The notes beneath the pieces are model-generated. The model saw nothing but the letters and a program-made list of their open reading frames with translations, made no database searches and was not told the DNA's origin. This document shows positions 51,605 through 62,527 of a DNA stretch of 64,000 nucleotides, piece by piece. Origin of the DNA: Flavobacterium sp. UGB4466 (GTDB taxonomy: Bacteria > Bacteroidota > Bacteroidia > Flavobacteriales > Flavobacteriaceae); assembly GCF_903469665.1 (NCBI RefSeq), contig NZ_CAGKLC010000003.1, positions 58,566 through 122,565 on the forward strand, read 5' to 3'. Each line of letters opens with the position of its first letter. Positions within the stretch are counted from its first letter, which is position 1. A program made the position numbers and the translations under genes.

Positions 51605-52792
51605 ATGAATTCTTCGCAAATCAAACACTTCGATTACATTTTTACCGGAACGGGTTTAGCAGCTTTGATGACCGTTTACAAAATGGTATTGTCAGGGAAT
51701 TTTGCAGATAAATCGATATTATTACTGGATCAGGACGTAAAAAAGACCAATGACCGAACCTGGTGTTTTTGGGAAAAAGGAGATTCGGTCTGGAGTTCGA
51801 TTGTTCTTAAAAAATGGGATTCGGCTTTGTTTGCCAATGAAAATTTCAAACGTGATTTAAACCTCAAACCTTATCAATACAATCAAATTCGGGGATTGGA
51901 TTTTTATGATTTTGTTTTTGAAGAGTTGTCCAAACATTCCAATATCACTTTTTTAAATGAGAAAGTGACTGATATCAACGAACTTGAAACCCATGTTTTT
52001 GTACGTTCAGAAGAGAATAGGTATACTTGTAATTATTTACTGAATAGTATTTATACCCCATCGACTGCATTAAGTCAAACGAAATATCCCGTTCTACAAC
52101 AGCATTTTGTGGGTTGGTATGTGAAAACCGAAAAAGAAGTCTTCAATTCGGAACAGGCTACTTTCATGGATTTTTCGGTGGAACAGAAAGGGAACACTAG
52201 ATTTATGTATGTACTGCCGGTTTCTAAAACCGAAGCTTTGGTTGAATATACTTTATTTTCGGAGAACTTGCTTTCAACGACAGAGTATGAAAACGAGATT
52301 CAGATCTATTTAGAAAAACGAGGTATTGAGCAGTATGATATTGTAGAGAAGGAGCAGGGAAGCATCCCGATGACTTGTTATCCGTTCTGGAAGAAGAATA
52401 CTAAAAGAGTTCTAAATATTGGAACTGCCGGAGGATGGACCAAAGCCAGTACAGGTTATACTTTTAAAAGTGCTGATAAAAAATCAGCTGGTTTGGTGGA
52501 GTTTCTCTATTCTTCGACATCAATTAGGATGACCGCCTTTCATAAAAGAAGCCGATTCTGGTTTTACGATTTACTGCTTTTGGACATTCTGTATCGTCAT
52601 AATGAATTGGGAAGCGGTATTTTTTCCTCATTATTCAAAAAAGGAAATCCGTCTTTGATTTTTAAATTCTTAGACGAAGAAACTACTTTGATTGAGGATG
52701 TTAAAGTTATTTTAAAGTGTCCTAAAGTGCCATTTATAAAAGCGTTATTTAGAGTGATTTTTCTGCCAAATAAATTTAACTTAAACCAATAA
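51605..52792 (+). CDS. crtY: lycopene cyclase family protein
   Basis: Protein of 395 residues. FAD/NAD-binding N-terminus YIFTGTGLAALMTVYKM, then the diagnostic NDRTWCFWEKG, and GTAGGWTKASTGYTF in the C-terminal half, as in bacterial CrtY beta-cyclases. It would cyclise the ends of lycopene to make beta-carotene, at the membrane. No other carotenoid gene is nearby, so the cluster is split. ATG 51605 is preferred to TTG 51599. A TATTTTTG at 51594 overlaps the start and is probably fortuitous. Confidence 0.88.
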   Translation: MNSSQIKHFDYIFTGTGLAALMTVYKMVLSGNFADKSILLLDQDVKKTNDRTWCFWEKGDSVWSSIVLKKWDSALFANENFKRDLNLKPYQYNQIRGLDFYDFVFEELSKHSNITFLNEKVTDINELETHVFVRSEENRYTCNYLLNSIYTPSTALSQTKYPVLQQHFVGWYVKTEKEVFNSEQATFMDFSVEQKGNTRFMYVLPVSKTEALVEYTLFSENLLSTTEYENEIQIYLEKRGIEQYDIVEKEQGSIPMTCYPFWKKNTKRVLNIGTAGGWTKASTGYTFKSADKKSAGLVEFLYSSTSIRMTAFHKRSRFWFYDLLLLDILYRHNELGSGIFSSLFKKGNPSLIFKFLDEETTLIEDVKVILKCPKVPFIKALFRVIFLPNKFNLNQ

Positions 52793-52795
52793 CCT

Positions 52796-53596
52796 TTGAA
52801 AAACACTATTTTAGGATTCAGTTTCTTTTTTTCGATTATCTCTTTTGCACAAGTATCCAAAAATAAAGCTCAGGATGCTATTCAGGTCAAATACTTAGAC
52901 AGTTGTGCCTATAAGTACAATTATACTTTTGAAATGGCGGAATGGCAGAATTGCATCGACGAAGGTCTAAAAAAAGATAGCACAATAGCTTATCTGTGGC
53001 AACAAAAAGCAATGCCGTATTTTAAATGCAAGAAATACGAAGTCGGAATGCCTTTTCTGGATAAAGCCGTTCGTTATAATAAACAAGAATGGCTTCCGTA
53101 CCGGGCTTTTATAAAATGTATTTTTGCGAAAACGTATAAAAGTGCGATTGTTGATTTTGAAGAATGCATTAAACTTTACGGAAACAGTTATGTCATGGAT
53201 CATACCTATAGTTTTTATTTGGGGCTTTGTTATTTGCAATTGAATGAATATGACAAAGCCGAAAAGCTGTTTGACGATTATGTAAATGACATTTATAAAA
53301 ACAGACAACAATTAGAACATCCTACAGCGTATTTTTATCAGGGAATTGCCAAATACGAGCTCAAGAAATGGGACGAAGCACTTGTTATTTTTGATAAAGC
53401 GCTCAAAGTATATCCTGAATTTTCGGATGTGAAATATTATAAAGCGGTTTGCTGGTTAAAGCAGGGTAAACCAAGAGAAGAAGTCGTCGCTTTGGTTGGC
53501 ATTGCGAGAGATGATGCTGCTAAGGGGTTTTCTCTTAATGAAGACAATACGATTTATGAGACTTATCCATATCAGAAGAAATTCACCAAACAATAG
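52796..53596 (+). CDS. exported TPR protein
   Basis: Protein of 266 residues that appears to use a TTG start 3 nt after the crtY stop. The N-terminus KNTILGFSFFFSIISFAQ is a good signal peptide that needs this start. Tetratricopeptide-like repeats follow (about 60-225), such as YSFYLGLCYLQLNEYDKAEKLF and YFYQGIAKYELKKWDEALVIF (each cut at repeat boundaries). It is probably a periplasmic scaffold; partner unknown. Confidence 0.8.
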   Translation: MKNTILGFSFFFSIISFAQVSKNKAQDAIQVKYLDSCAYKYNYTFEMAEWQNCIDEGLKKDSTIAYLWQQKAMPYFKCKKYEVGMPFLDKAVRYNKQEWLPYRAFIKCIFAKTYKSAIVDFEECIKLYGNSYVMDHTYSFYLGLCYLQLNEYDKAEKLFDDYVNDIYKNRQQLEHPTAYFYQGIAKYELKKWDEALVIFDKALKVYPEFSDVKYYKAVCWLKQGKPREEVVALVGIARDDAAKGFSLNEDNTIYETYPYQKKFTKQ

Positions 53597-53701
53597 ATTG
53601 TTTTAGGTGTTTATTTTTTATGGCTTTACAGCTTTCGACTAAATCAATTGAACTATAACAAAACTTTATACCACAAATTAAGTAGTTGCGGGTAAACTTT
53701 G

Positions 53702-53709
53702 TAACTTTG
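53702..53709 (+). promoter_or_regulatory. -7 element of bacilliredoxin gene (TAACTTTG)
   Basis: TAnnTTTG match 32 nt before the ATG. A TTG at 53686 is too close (13 nt) for an ideal -33. Confidence 0.5.
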
Positions 53710-53741
53710 CAAATCAAAAGTAAAATTTAAAAATAAGAAAT

Positions 53742-54152
53742 ATGTATCCACAAGAAATGGTAAAACCTATGGAAGCTGAATTAACAGCTGCTGGTTTTCA
53801 AGATTTACATAGTGCAGAAGCAGTAGATAATGCTATCAAAGCTGAAGGTACCACTTTAGTTGTTGTAAACTCTGTTTGTGGTTGTGCTGCAAGAAATGCA
53901 CGTCCGGGAGCAAAAATGAGTTTAGAAGGCGCTAAAAAACCAGATCACTTAATTACAGTTTTCGCTGGTGTTGACAAAGATGCAGTTGATGCTGCAAGAC
54001 AACATATGTTCCCTTTTCCTCCATCATCGCCATCTATGGCTTTGTTCAAAAACGGAGAATTAGTTCACATGTTAGAGCGTCACCACATCGAAGGTCGTCC
54101 GGCTGAATTAATCGCTGAGAATTTGAGAGACGCTTTTAACGAGTTTTGTTAA
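53742..54152 (+). CDS. bacilliredoxin, BrxA/BrxB (YphP/YqiW) family
   Basis: Protein of 136 residues with the CGC active site at Cys46-Cys48 ([15 protein letters not shown]). Other family segments are [30 protein letters not shown] (read in two parts) and [14 protein letters not shown]. It removes bacillithiol from oxidised protein cysteines, so the organism probably makes bacillithiol, as other flavobacteria do. It has its own promoter and terminator. Confidence 0.93.
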   Translation: MYPQEMVKPMEAELTAAGFQDLHSAEAVDNAIKAEGTTLVVVNSVCGCAARNARPGAKMSLEGAKKPDHLITVFAGVDKDAVDAARQHMFPFPPSSPSMALFKNGELVHMLERHHIEGRPAELIAENLRDAFNEFC

Positions 54153-54161
54153 TTTAAGGGA

Positions 54162-54315
54162 CTAAGATTCTGAGTTGCTGAGGTTCTAAGGTTTTAGACT
54201 CAAAGTGACAGAGGTATAAAGAGTTATAACAAGAAGCACTATTTTCATAGTGCTTCTTGTTGTTTTATAAGGTTTTAAAACCTTAGTGCCTTAGAATCTT
54301 AGTAACTCAGAACCT
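54162..54315. repeat. permuted word repeats around a terminator
   Basis: Words of the form CTAAGATTCTGAGTT, GGTTCTAAGG and AACTCAG flank both sides of the hairpin at 54228-54261, in inverted and permuted order. The same words occur at 42117 and 43577-43664. Confidence 0.65.
54228..54261. terminator. bidirectional terminator
   Basis: Perfect 15-bp stem AACAAGAAGCACTAT (54228-54242) with 54247-54261 and a 4-nt loop TTTC. It lies between convergent bacilliredoxin and efflux genes. Confidence 0.88.
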
Positions 54316-55675
<1,360 letters not shown>

Positions 55676-55686
<11 letters not shown>

Positions 55687-58600
55687 GGCCAGTGGTATTA
55701 GAGTCCTTATTATTTTCCGTCGTTGCGATAGTATCTTTTTTCTTTTTTCCGATGTTTTCAATCATGACAAACAAGCCAGGTACAATTAATACCCCCAAAA
55801 CGGTGGCGATTAACATACCGCTAAATACTGCCATTCCCATTACAATACGTGCCTGAGAGCCCGCACCCGTAGCCGTTAAGAGCGGAACAACACCAAGAAT
55901 AAAAGCAAAGGCCGTCATTAGAATCGGTCGGAAACGAAGTTTTGCAGCGACCATAGCCGATTCGTACAGCGGTTTTCCTTTTTCGTATTCTTCTTTGGCA
56001 AATTCGACAATAAGGATCGCATTTTTGGCAACCAATCCGATTAAGAGCACTAACCCAATCTGAGCAAAAACATTGTTGACGTAGGCATCACTTCCGATTC
56101 TGGCTAATAGCAGTCCCAAAAAGGCACCAAAAACGGCAAAGGGCGCACCAAGCAAGACACTGAAAGGTAACTTCCAACTTTCGTACTGTGCGGCCAGAAT
56201 TAGAAATACAAATACGAGTGCCATGATAAATACAGAACTTCCGCCGGGAGAATGTTTTTCCTGATACGAAAGGTTGATGTAATCGTAACCCATATCCGCC
56301 GGCAGGGTTTGTTTGGCGACTTCTTCTAAAGCTTCTAAAGCTTGCGCACTACTGTAACCGTCATTCGGACTTCCGCCGATTTCGGCAGATCGGAACAGAT
56401 TGAGACGATTGGTAAAATCAGGGCCCATAACCTTTGAAGCGGTTACCAATGTGGAAATAGGAAGCATATCACCATCATTATTTCTGATATAAATCAGGTT
56501 TAAATCTTCGGGTTTTACCCTATTGACGGCTTCACCTTGTATGAAAACCTTGTATTGACGTCCAAAACGATTAAAGTCATTTACATAACTTCCCCCTAAA
56601 AAGGCACCTAAAGCTTCGGTAACTTTCGAGACCGGAACACCAAGTTTCATGGCTTTGTCGTTATCAATATCCAATTTGATTTGTGGAGAACCGGCATTAA
56701 AAGTGGTATAGATTCGTTTTATTTCCGGACGCTGCTGAGCGGCGGCTATAAAAGCCTGAGTCTGTTCGGCTAAATATTGTGGAGTATTACCACCTTTGTC
56801 CTGCAGCATTAAACTAAAACCTGCGGAAGCACCCAGACCCTGAATGGCCGGAGGACCAAATCCGAATACGGAAGCAGTGGTGATTTGAGTCGCAAATTTT
56901 TTGTTTAAGCGGTCCACAAATTGTTTAGAAGTTTCATCTCTTTCTTCCCAGGGTTTTAATGAGATGAAAATAAAGGCACTGTTCGGCTGGTAAGAATTGG
57001 TAAGCATACTAAACCCGTTGATCGTAGTATAGGATAGTATGGATTTCTCTTCTTTTAAAAAACGGTCTACTTTTCGCGATATTTCATCTGTACGCTGTAA
57101 GGAAGAGGCTGGAGGTAGTGACATATTGACTAATACATAACCCTGATCTTCTTCGGGAATAAAACCTAACGGAATTTTTTTGCCTAATACTACAACGGCA
57201 GCCATGATTACGGCCAGTAAGACTACAATTCGCATTGATTTTTTGGCAAAAAAAGTAGCTCCTGTTAGATATCTTCCGGTAACTTTTTCGAAAATTCGGT
57301 TAAAACCGGCGAAAAATTTGGCCAGCCATCCGGTTTGTTCTTCAATTGGTTTGGTCGGTTTTAATAACATGGCACATAAGGCAGGACTTAAAGACAAGGC
57401 ACTAAGGGCTGAGAACGCTACCGATACCGCAATAGTGATGGCAAACTGCTGATAAAAACGACCCGTGATTCCCGGAGTCATGGCAACCGGTACAAAAACA
57501 GCAATCAAAATTAAGGCAATGGCAATTACAGGACCCGATACTTCTTTCATTGCCTGAATGGTAGCTTCCCGCGGACTTTTGCCTTTTTCGATATGATGAA
57601 TAACGGCTTCTACCACAACAATAGCATCATCGACTACAATACCAATGGCCAATACCAATCCTAAGAGTGAAAGTGTGTTTATCGAAAATCCTAATAAAGG
57701 AAAAACGGCAATGGTTCCCACTAAGGAAACAGGAACCGTTATTAAAGGGATTAAGGTAGCACGCCAGTTTTGCAGAAAGATAAATACCACCAGAATTACC
57801 AGTATAACCGCTTCAAAGAGGGTGTGAACAATATCTTCCACTCCGGCAGTAATGGCAAGAGTCGTATCGAGTGACTCCTGATATTCGATATCTTTTGGGA
57901 ATTTTTCAGACAGGTCTTTCATGGCTTTTTTGGCCAGTTCAGCTACTTCAAGCGCATTACTTCCGGGCATTTGATAAACTGCCATTACCGCACTTGGCGA
58001 ACTGTTTCGTCGTGCAGACGAACTGTAATTCTCGGTTCCCAGTTCAATTCGGGAAATGTCGCTGAGTAAAACCTGTGCCCCGTCTTTTTTACTTCGAACA
58101 ACGATTTCTCCAAATTGTTTTTCCGTTACCAGACGATCCTGAAGCGTAACACCATAAGTAAACTCAGTACCTGGAGGTGCGGGTTCGGCCCCGAATTTTC
58201 CCCCGGGACTAATCATGTTTTGAGCGTTCAACGCATTTTTTACATCATCAACCGTAGCTCCCAGTTTGCTCATGACATCGGCCTTTAACCAGATACGCAT
58301 CGAATAGTCACTCCCTCCAAAAAGAGCAACCTCTCCAACACCTTTTATACGAGCCAGCTGATCTACAATATTGATACTCGCATAATTGTTTAAGAATTTA
58401 GCGTCATATTTCGGATTGTTTGAGGTGACAGTAAACAGCATCATCGGAAACGATAAGGACTTTTTTACCACAACCCCTTGTTGTTTTACACTGGAAGGCA
58501 TAAAAGGCGAAGATTGATTTTGCCGGTTTTGAGTGAGCATATTGGCATTGTCCAGATTCGTTCCCACATCAAAAGTTACCTCAATGGTACAGGCGCCATC

Positions 58601-58852
58601 AGAAGTATTGGTAGATTTCATGTACAGCATATTTTCCACACCATTTACTTTTTGTTCAATAGGTGTAGCAACAGCTTGTTCAACATTCAACGCATTGGCA
58701 CCTGTAAAACTCGTATTGATTTTAACAACTGGCGGATTAATGTCGGGGTATTGCGAAATAGGTGTTTTTTGTAATGCCAGTAACCCGAGTATCACAATAA
58801 TAATACTCATTACTATAGCAACGATTGGTCTTCGAACGAAAAATTCTCCCAT
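55676..58852 (-). CDS. RND-type multidrug efflux transporter (HAE1/AcrB family)
   Basis: Protein of 1058 residues, full length for AcrB-like pumps. The N-terminus is FFVRRPIVAIVMSIIIVILG, the proton-relay Asp pair is in GIVVDDAIVVVEAV (TM4), and LVGLVAKNAILIVEFA carries the TM10 Lys. Two large periplasmic loops and 12 helices are present. It exports drugs or other hydrophobic compounds with proton exchange. The gene starts 17 nt after the adaptor gene, as the middle gene of a three-gene operon. Confidence 0.95.
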
Positions 58853-58869
58853 GATACGTGGTGTATAAG

Positions 58870-60015
58870 TTATTTAGTTGCCGCAGCTTGTGTCTGACCT
58901 AATTGCCATTGAATTACTTTTGGTGTAATAACACTTCCATTCTTTAGTAAAGACGTACCTCCCATGGCTATTTTATCTCCAGGTTTTAAGCCGTCTTCTA
59001 TTACATAACCATCTTTTACAGCCGGTCCCGGTTTTACGATTTGCATGTTGACTTTATTGTCTTTGCCTAATACGTAAACCTGATAAATACCCTGTACTTC
59101 GATAACAGCACGTTGCGGAATCACGATCGCATCTTTACGAATGTCGGTAAGCAATCCGATTTTTACATATTGCCCCGGACGTAATAATTTATCAGGATTT
59201 GAAAATGCCGCTTCAAAGGTTATCGCGCCCGTAGAAGGATCAATCTGTCTGTCGGCGAAACTGACTTTACCCGTTTCAGGATAAACAGAGCCATCGGATA
59301 ATTTCAGAGAAACCACAGCGCCGGAACCTTTTAAAGAAGAATTAGGTTTATTGAATTCTCTAAACAAACGAAGAAATTCCTGTTCGCTCATCGTAAATCG
59401 AACCCTGACATCACCTAAGTCGGAGATTGTATTTAGAACTGATGCCGCACCAGGTCTCACATAATCGCCTACTCTTACTTTTGATATTCCGATTAAACCA
59501 GAAATTGGTGCGATAATACGGCAATAGCCCAGTTCGATTTTTGAATTTTCCAAAGAAGCCTGAGACGCTTTAATTTTAGCCTGAGACGCACTGTAGGCTG
59601 ATTTAGCCGAAATTAACTCTCTTTGACTAACAGCATTTATCTTTGCTAATGGCGCTATCATGTCTAAATCGGCTTTGGTTTTTGCCAAACTGGCTTGCGA
59701 TTCTGCCAGTGCCCCTGCGGCTTCGTCCATTTTGGTTTTATAAGGAAGCGGGTCAATAGTGTACAATACTTGTCCTTTGGTAACAAAACCACCTTCTTTA
59801 AAATTTTGACTCATAATAATACCGTCAACACGAGGATTTATCTGAATGTCTGACAGGCCATAAGTCTGTCCGGTGTATTCAGATTCTACATTTACATCCT
59901 GATTTAAAACAGTAAGAACTGAAATTTCAAGAGGTTTGGGTGGTGGCGGAGTTTCTTTTTTACAGGCTGAAAGAAAGAAAAGGAGTAGGATTGCAGAAGG
60001 ATAAATTTTGTTCAT
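58870..60015 (-). CDS. RND efflux periplasmic adaptor (AcrA/MexA type lipoprotein)
   Basis: Protein of 381 residues with lipobox LSAC (Cys18). Order: lipoyl half (about 50-90), coiled-coil hairpin (about 95-160), lipoyl half (CRIIAPISGLIGISKVRVGDYV, about 167-188), beta-barrel and membrane-proximal domain. It links the inner-membrane pump to the outer channel. It is the first gene of the operon. No regulator gene is adjacent, so control of the pump is unknown. Confidence 0.94.
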   Translation of the reverse strand: MNKIYPSAILLLFFLSACKKETPPPPKPLEISVLTVLNQDVNVESEYTGQTYGLSDIQINPRVDGIIMSQNFKEGGFVTKGQVLYTIDPLPYKTKMDEAAGALAESQASLAKTKADLDMIAPLAKINAVSQRELISAKSAYSASQAKIKASQASLENSKIELGYCRIIAPISGLIGISKVRVGDYVRPGAASVLNTISDLGDVRVRFTMSEQEFLRLFREFNKPNSSLKGSGAVVSLKLSDGSVYPETGKVSFADRQIDPSTGAITFEAAFSNPDKLLRPGQYVKIGLLTDIRKDAIVIPQRAVIEVQGIYQVYVLGKDNKVNMQIVKPGPAVKDGYVIEDGLKPGDKIAMGGTSLLKNGSVITPKVIQWQLGQTQAAATK

Positions 60016-60283
60016 TTTTAATTTATATTAAAATGTATTAATATTCAACTAACTAGAAACCAAATATGTGCATTGCTAAGTTAACATTTTTTTAGCAAAA
60101 AGTGAAAAAAAGAATATCCGCAGCTGTTCTGTTTGTATACGACGGTATTTGGATTAACCTTTTACGGAAACAGGACGAACTTTTGAATGATAAAATAACA
60201 AGCATCTATAAAATTGGGCCTTTTTTCTGAGATGAAAAAATGAGATGAAATGTTAATAGCATTTTTAATCTAAAAATAATTGG
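60016..60283. other. intergenic region between efflux operon and trhO
   Basis: The 328-nt divergent gap holds no visible gene. It is AT-rich with oligo-A/T tracts. A -7 match for trhO is present at its end; no exact minus-strand -7 element was found for the efflux operon, nor any obvious operator palindrome. Confidence 0.5.
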
Positions 60284-60291
60284 TACTTTTG
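60284..60291 (+). promoter_or_regulatory. trhO -7 promoter element (TACTTTTG)
   Basis: TAnnTTTG match 52 nt before the trhO ATG. No TTG is found at the -33 position. Confidence 0.5.
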
Positions 60292-60343
60292 CACCAGATT
60301 TAAAAAAAATCAAACTTATTCTTAACTTAAAACTGTTTATAGC

Positions 60344-61702
60344 ATGCAACTGTATAACACTTTGAGCGCAGAAGAAAGAGCTATCATGATCGATGATGCC
60401 GGTAAACAACGATTAACGTTGTCTTTCTATGCGTATGCCAAAATTGAAGATCCCAAAAAATTTCGCGACGATTTATTTATTGCCTGGAACAAGCTTGATG
60501 CTTTAGGCCGAATTTATGTGGCTAATGAAGGTATTAATGCTCAAATGAGTATTCCTGCCGAAAATTTGGAGGCTTTTAGAACAACTCTGGAAGTATATGA
60601 TTTCATGAAAGGCATCCGTTTGAATGAAGCCGTAGAACATGACGATCATTCCTTTTTAAAACTAACGATCAAAGTTCGTCACAAAATTGTCGCTGACGGT
60701 TTGAATGACGAAACTTTTGATGTAACCAATATTGGCATTCACCTGAAAGCCAAAGAATTTAATGCCATTCTTGACGATCCTGATACAATTGTGGTTGATT
60801 TTAGAAATCACTACGAAAGTGAAGTAGGGCACTTTAAAAATGCAATTACTCCCGATGTTGAAACTTTTAGAGAAAGTTTACCAATCATCAACGAACAGCT
60901 TCAAAATCATAAAGAAGATAAAAACCTTGTGATGTATTGTACCGGAGGAATTCGTTGCGAAAAAGCAAGTGCCTATTTTAAACACCAGGGTTTTAAAAAT
61001 GTCTATCAATTAGAAGGTGGTATCATCAATTACGCTAAACAAATTGAGGAAGAAGGCCTGGAAAGCAAATTCATCGGAAAAAACTTTGTGTTTGATAATC
61101 GTTTAGGGGAAAGAATTACAGAAGATATTATTTCGCAATGTCACCAATGTGGAAAACCTTGTGACAATCATACCAATTGTGAAAATGACGGCTGTCATTT
61201 ATTGTTTATTCAGTGTGATGAATGTAAATCGGCAATGGAAAACTGTTGTTCAACAGAATGTCTGGAAATCATCCACATGCCTTTAGTTGATCAGGTTCGA
61301 TTGAGAACCGGAAAACAAGTTGGAAACAAAGTTTTCAGAAAAGGAAAATCGGAAAATTTGAAATTCAAACATTCAGGTGATTTACCCAATACAGCTTTGG
61401 CTGCAGCAGAAAAACCTGTTGACATTCGTCAGAAAGTAAAAGTAAAAAAAGTACTTCTTGGAAAAGCAGAGCATTATTATGTAAAAGCCCAGGTGGCGCA
61501 GTTTACGATTGAAAATCAAGAGTTAAATGCCGGAGATAAAATCTTAATTTCCGGACCAACAACCGGTAATCAGGAATTGGTTTTAGAAAGACTGATTGTT
61601 GACGGAGCCGAAACTTCAATCGCTAAAATGGGTGATAAAGTTACTTTTGAAGTTCCTTTCAGAGTTAGATTGTCAGATAAAATATATAAGATTCTGGATT
61701 AA
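60344..61702 (+). CDS. trhO: tRNA uridine-34 hydroxylase TrhO with extra C-terminal domain
   Basis: Protein of 452 residues, about 100 longer than E. coli TrhO (YceA). An N-terminal acylphosphatase-like domain (about 20-110) precedes a rhodanese domain (about 140-240) with Cys199 in CTGGIRCEKAS, then a Cys-rich segment (CHQCGKPCDNHTNC) seen in the family. TrhO makes 5-hydroxyuridine at tRNA position 34 using O2. Residues about 365-450 (VKVKKVLLGKAEHYYVKAQV, GDKILISGPTTGNQEL) look like the beta-barrel tail of peptidase-U32 proteins such as TrhP. The tail assignment is by eye. Confidence 0.9.
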   Translation: MQLYNTLSAEERAIMIDDAGKQRLTLSFYAYAKIEDPKKFRDDLFIAWNKLDALGRIYVANEGINAQMSIPAENLEAFRTTLEVYDFMKGIRLNEAVEHDDHSFLKLTIKVRHKIVADGLNDETFDVTNIGIHLKAKEFNAILDDPDTIVVDFRNHYESEVGHFKNAITPDVETFRESLPIINEQLQNHKEDKNLVMYCTGGIRCEKASAYFKHQGFKNVYQLEGGIINYAKQIEEEGLESKFIGKNFVFDNRLGERITEDIISQCHQCGKPCDNHTNCENDGCHLLFIQCDECKSAMENCCSTECLEIIHMPLVDQVRLRTGKQVGNKVFRKGKSENLKFKHSGDLPNTALAAAEKPVDIRQKVKVKKVLLGKAEHYYVKAQVAQFTIENQELNAGDKILISGPTTGNQELVLERLIVDGAETSIAKMGDKVTFEVPFRVRLSDKIYKILD

Positions 61703-61721
61703 GCACTGACTTAATTATTAG

Positions 61722-61758
61722 AAAACCTAACAGATTTTAATGCTGTTAGGTTTTTTTT
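61722..61758 (+). terminator. trhO terminator
   Basis: AAAACCTAACAG (61722-61733) pairs with CTGTTAGGTTTT (61743-61754), followed by a T-run. Confidence 0.9.
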
Positions 61759-61774
61759 ATACTCCGAAAACAAC

Positions 61775-61807
61775 AAACCGCACAGGTTTCAAAAACCTGT
61801 ACGGTTT
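61775..61807. repeat. palindrome (AAACCGcACAGGTTT)
   Basis: Arms 61775-61789 and 61793-61807 pair with one mismatch around 3 nt. It follows the trhO terminator and resembles a dispersed repeat. Confidence 0.7.
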
Positions 61808-61945
61808 ACTTTATAAAACAGGATTTTTTTATGTGGTAAACGGATTCTGGTTGTTTTTCTAATTAATAAAGAATGAATTTAAATAACGCAATTGTGTTGC
61901 GATAAAATTAAATACCCTGTAATCAAAATTAGAGGGTATTGATTA

Positions 61946-62518
61946 TTAATGGAATATGTAGTCTTCGACCTGGTCGTAGACCTGCCATTTTCCTTTCACT
62001 TTCTGCATGATTATAGTTTTGTTTTCATGAATGAGACCTTCTATATCAGCAGTTGATCCACGTGAAAAGTAAAACAAAACATATTTTTTGTTTTTATAAA
62101 AAACAGGGTCAGATATTGAGAATACAAGTCCTGGTTTGTTTTCATACTTATCCAGAAATTTTGTGTTCCACATTCCCAATCTATTTTCAAAAATAAAATC
62201 AAATCCAGGAAAATCTTTTGGTTTCCAGTATTTTTTAATGGTGTCATTGGAATAAGTTTCAAGCATAATGTCATAACTTTTTTGATCAAATAACGAACTT
62301 CTGTAGTTTTTCTGGACTTCAGCCGTTTTGTCCCCACCATAAAATATGCGTAAAGCATTGCGAAGATCTGCTTTGTCTTTTATGATAATTATGCTTTCAT
62401 TATTTGTAATTTTTGTTTTAAGGAAAGTATTAATTGATTCGTACCTGCTATGGTTAATAGATGAGCATGAAAGTAGTAATGCCTGGAATACTATTAAAAT
62501 TAAGATCTTTCTTTTCAT
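61946..62518 (-). CDS. small lipoprotein downstream of a zincin lipoprotein
   Basis: Protein of 190 residues with lipobox LLSC (Cys18, LLLSCSSINHS). The mature domain is mixed alpha/beta and ends KGKWQVYDQVEDYIFH; IFENRLGMWN and VLFYFSRGSTADIEGL are other notable segments. I do not recognise the family. It starts 9 nt after the zincin gene, so it is co-transcribed and probably anchored in the same compartment. A role as inhibitor or partner of the zincin is speculation. Confidence 0.75.
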   Translation of the reverse strand: MKRKILILIVFQALLLSCSSINHSRYESINTFLKTKITNNESIIIIKDKADLRNALRIFYGGDKTAEVQKNYRSSLFDQKSYDIMLETYSNDTIKKYWKPKDFPGFDFIFENRLGMWNTKFLDKYENKPGLVFSISDPVFYKNKKYVLFYFSRGSTADIEGLIHENKTIIMQKVKGKWQVYDQVEDYIFH

Positions 62519-62527
62519 AATTGTTTT

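Noticed and set aside
55687..55761. Longer start for the efflux outer-membrane lipoprotein
   Set aside because: It would add a charged stretch in front of a normal lipoprotein signal peptide and overlap the RND gene by 86 nt.
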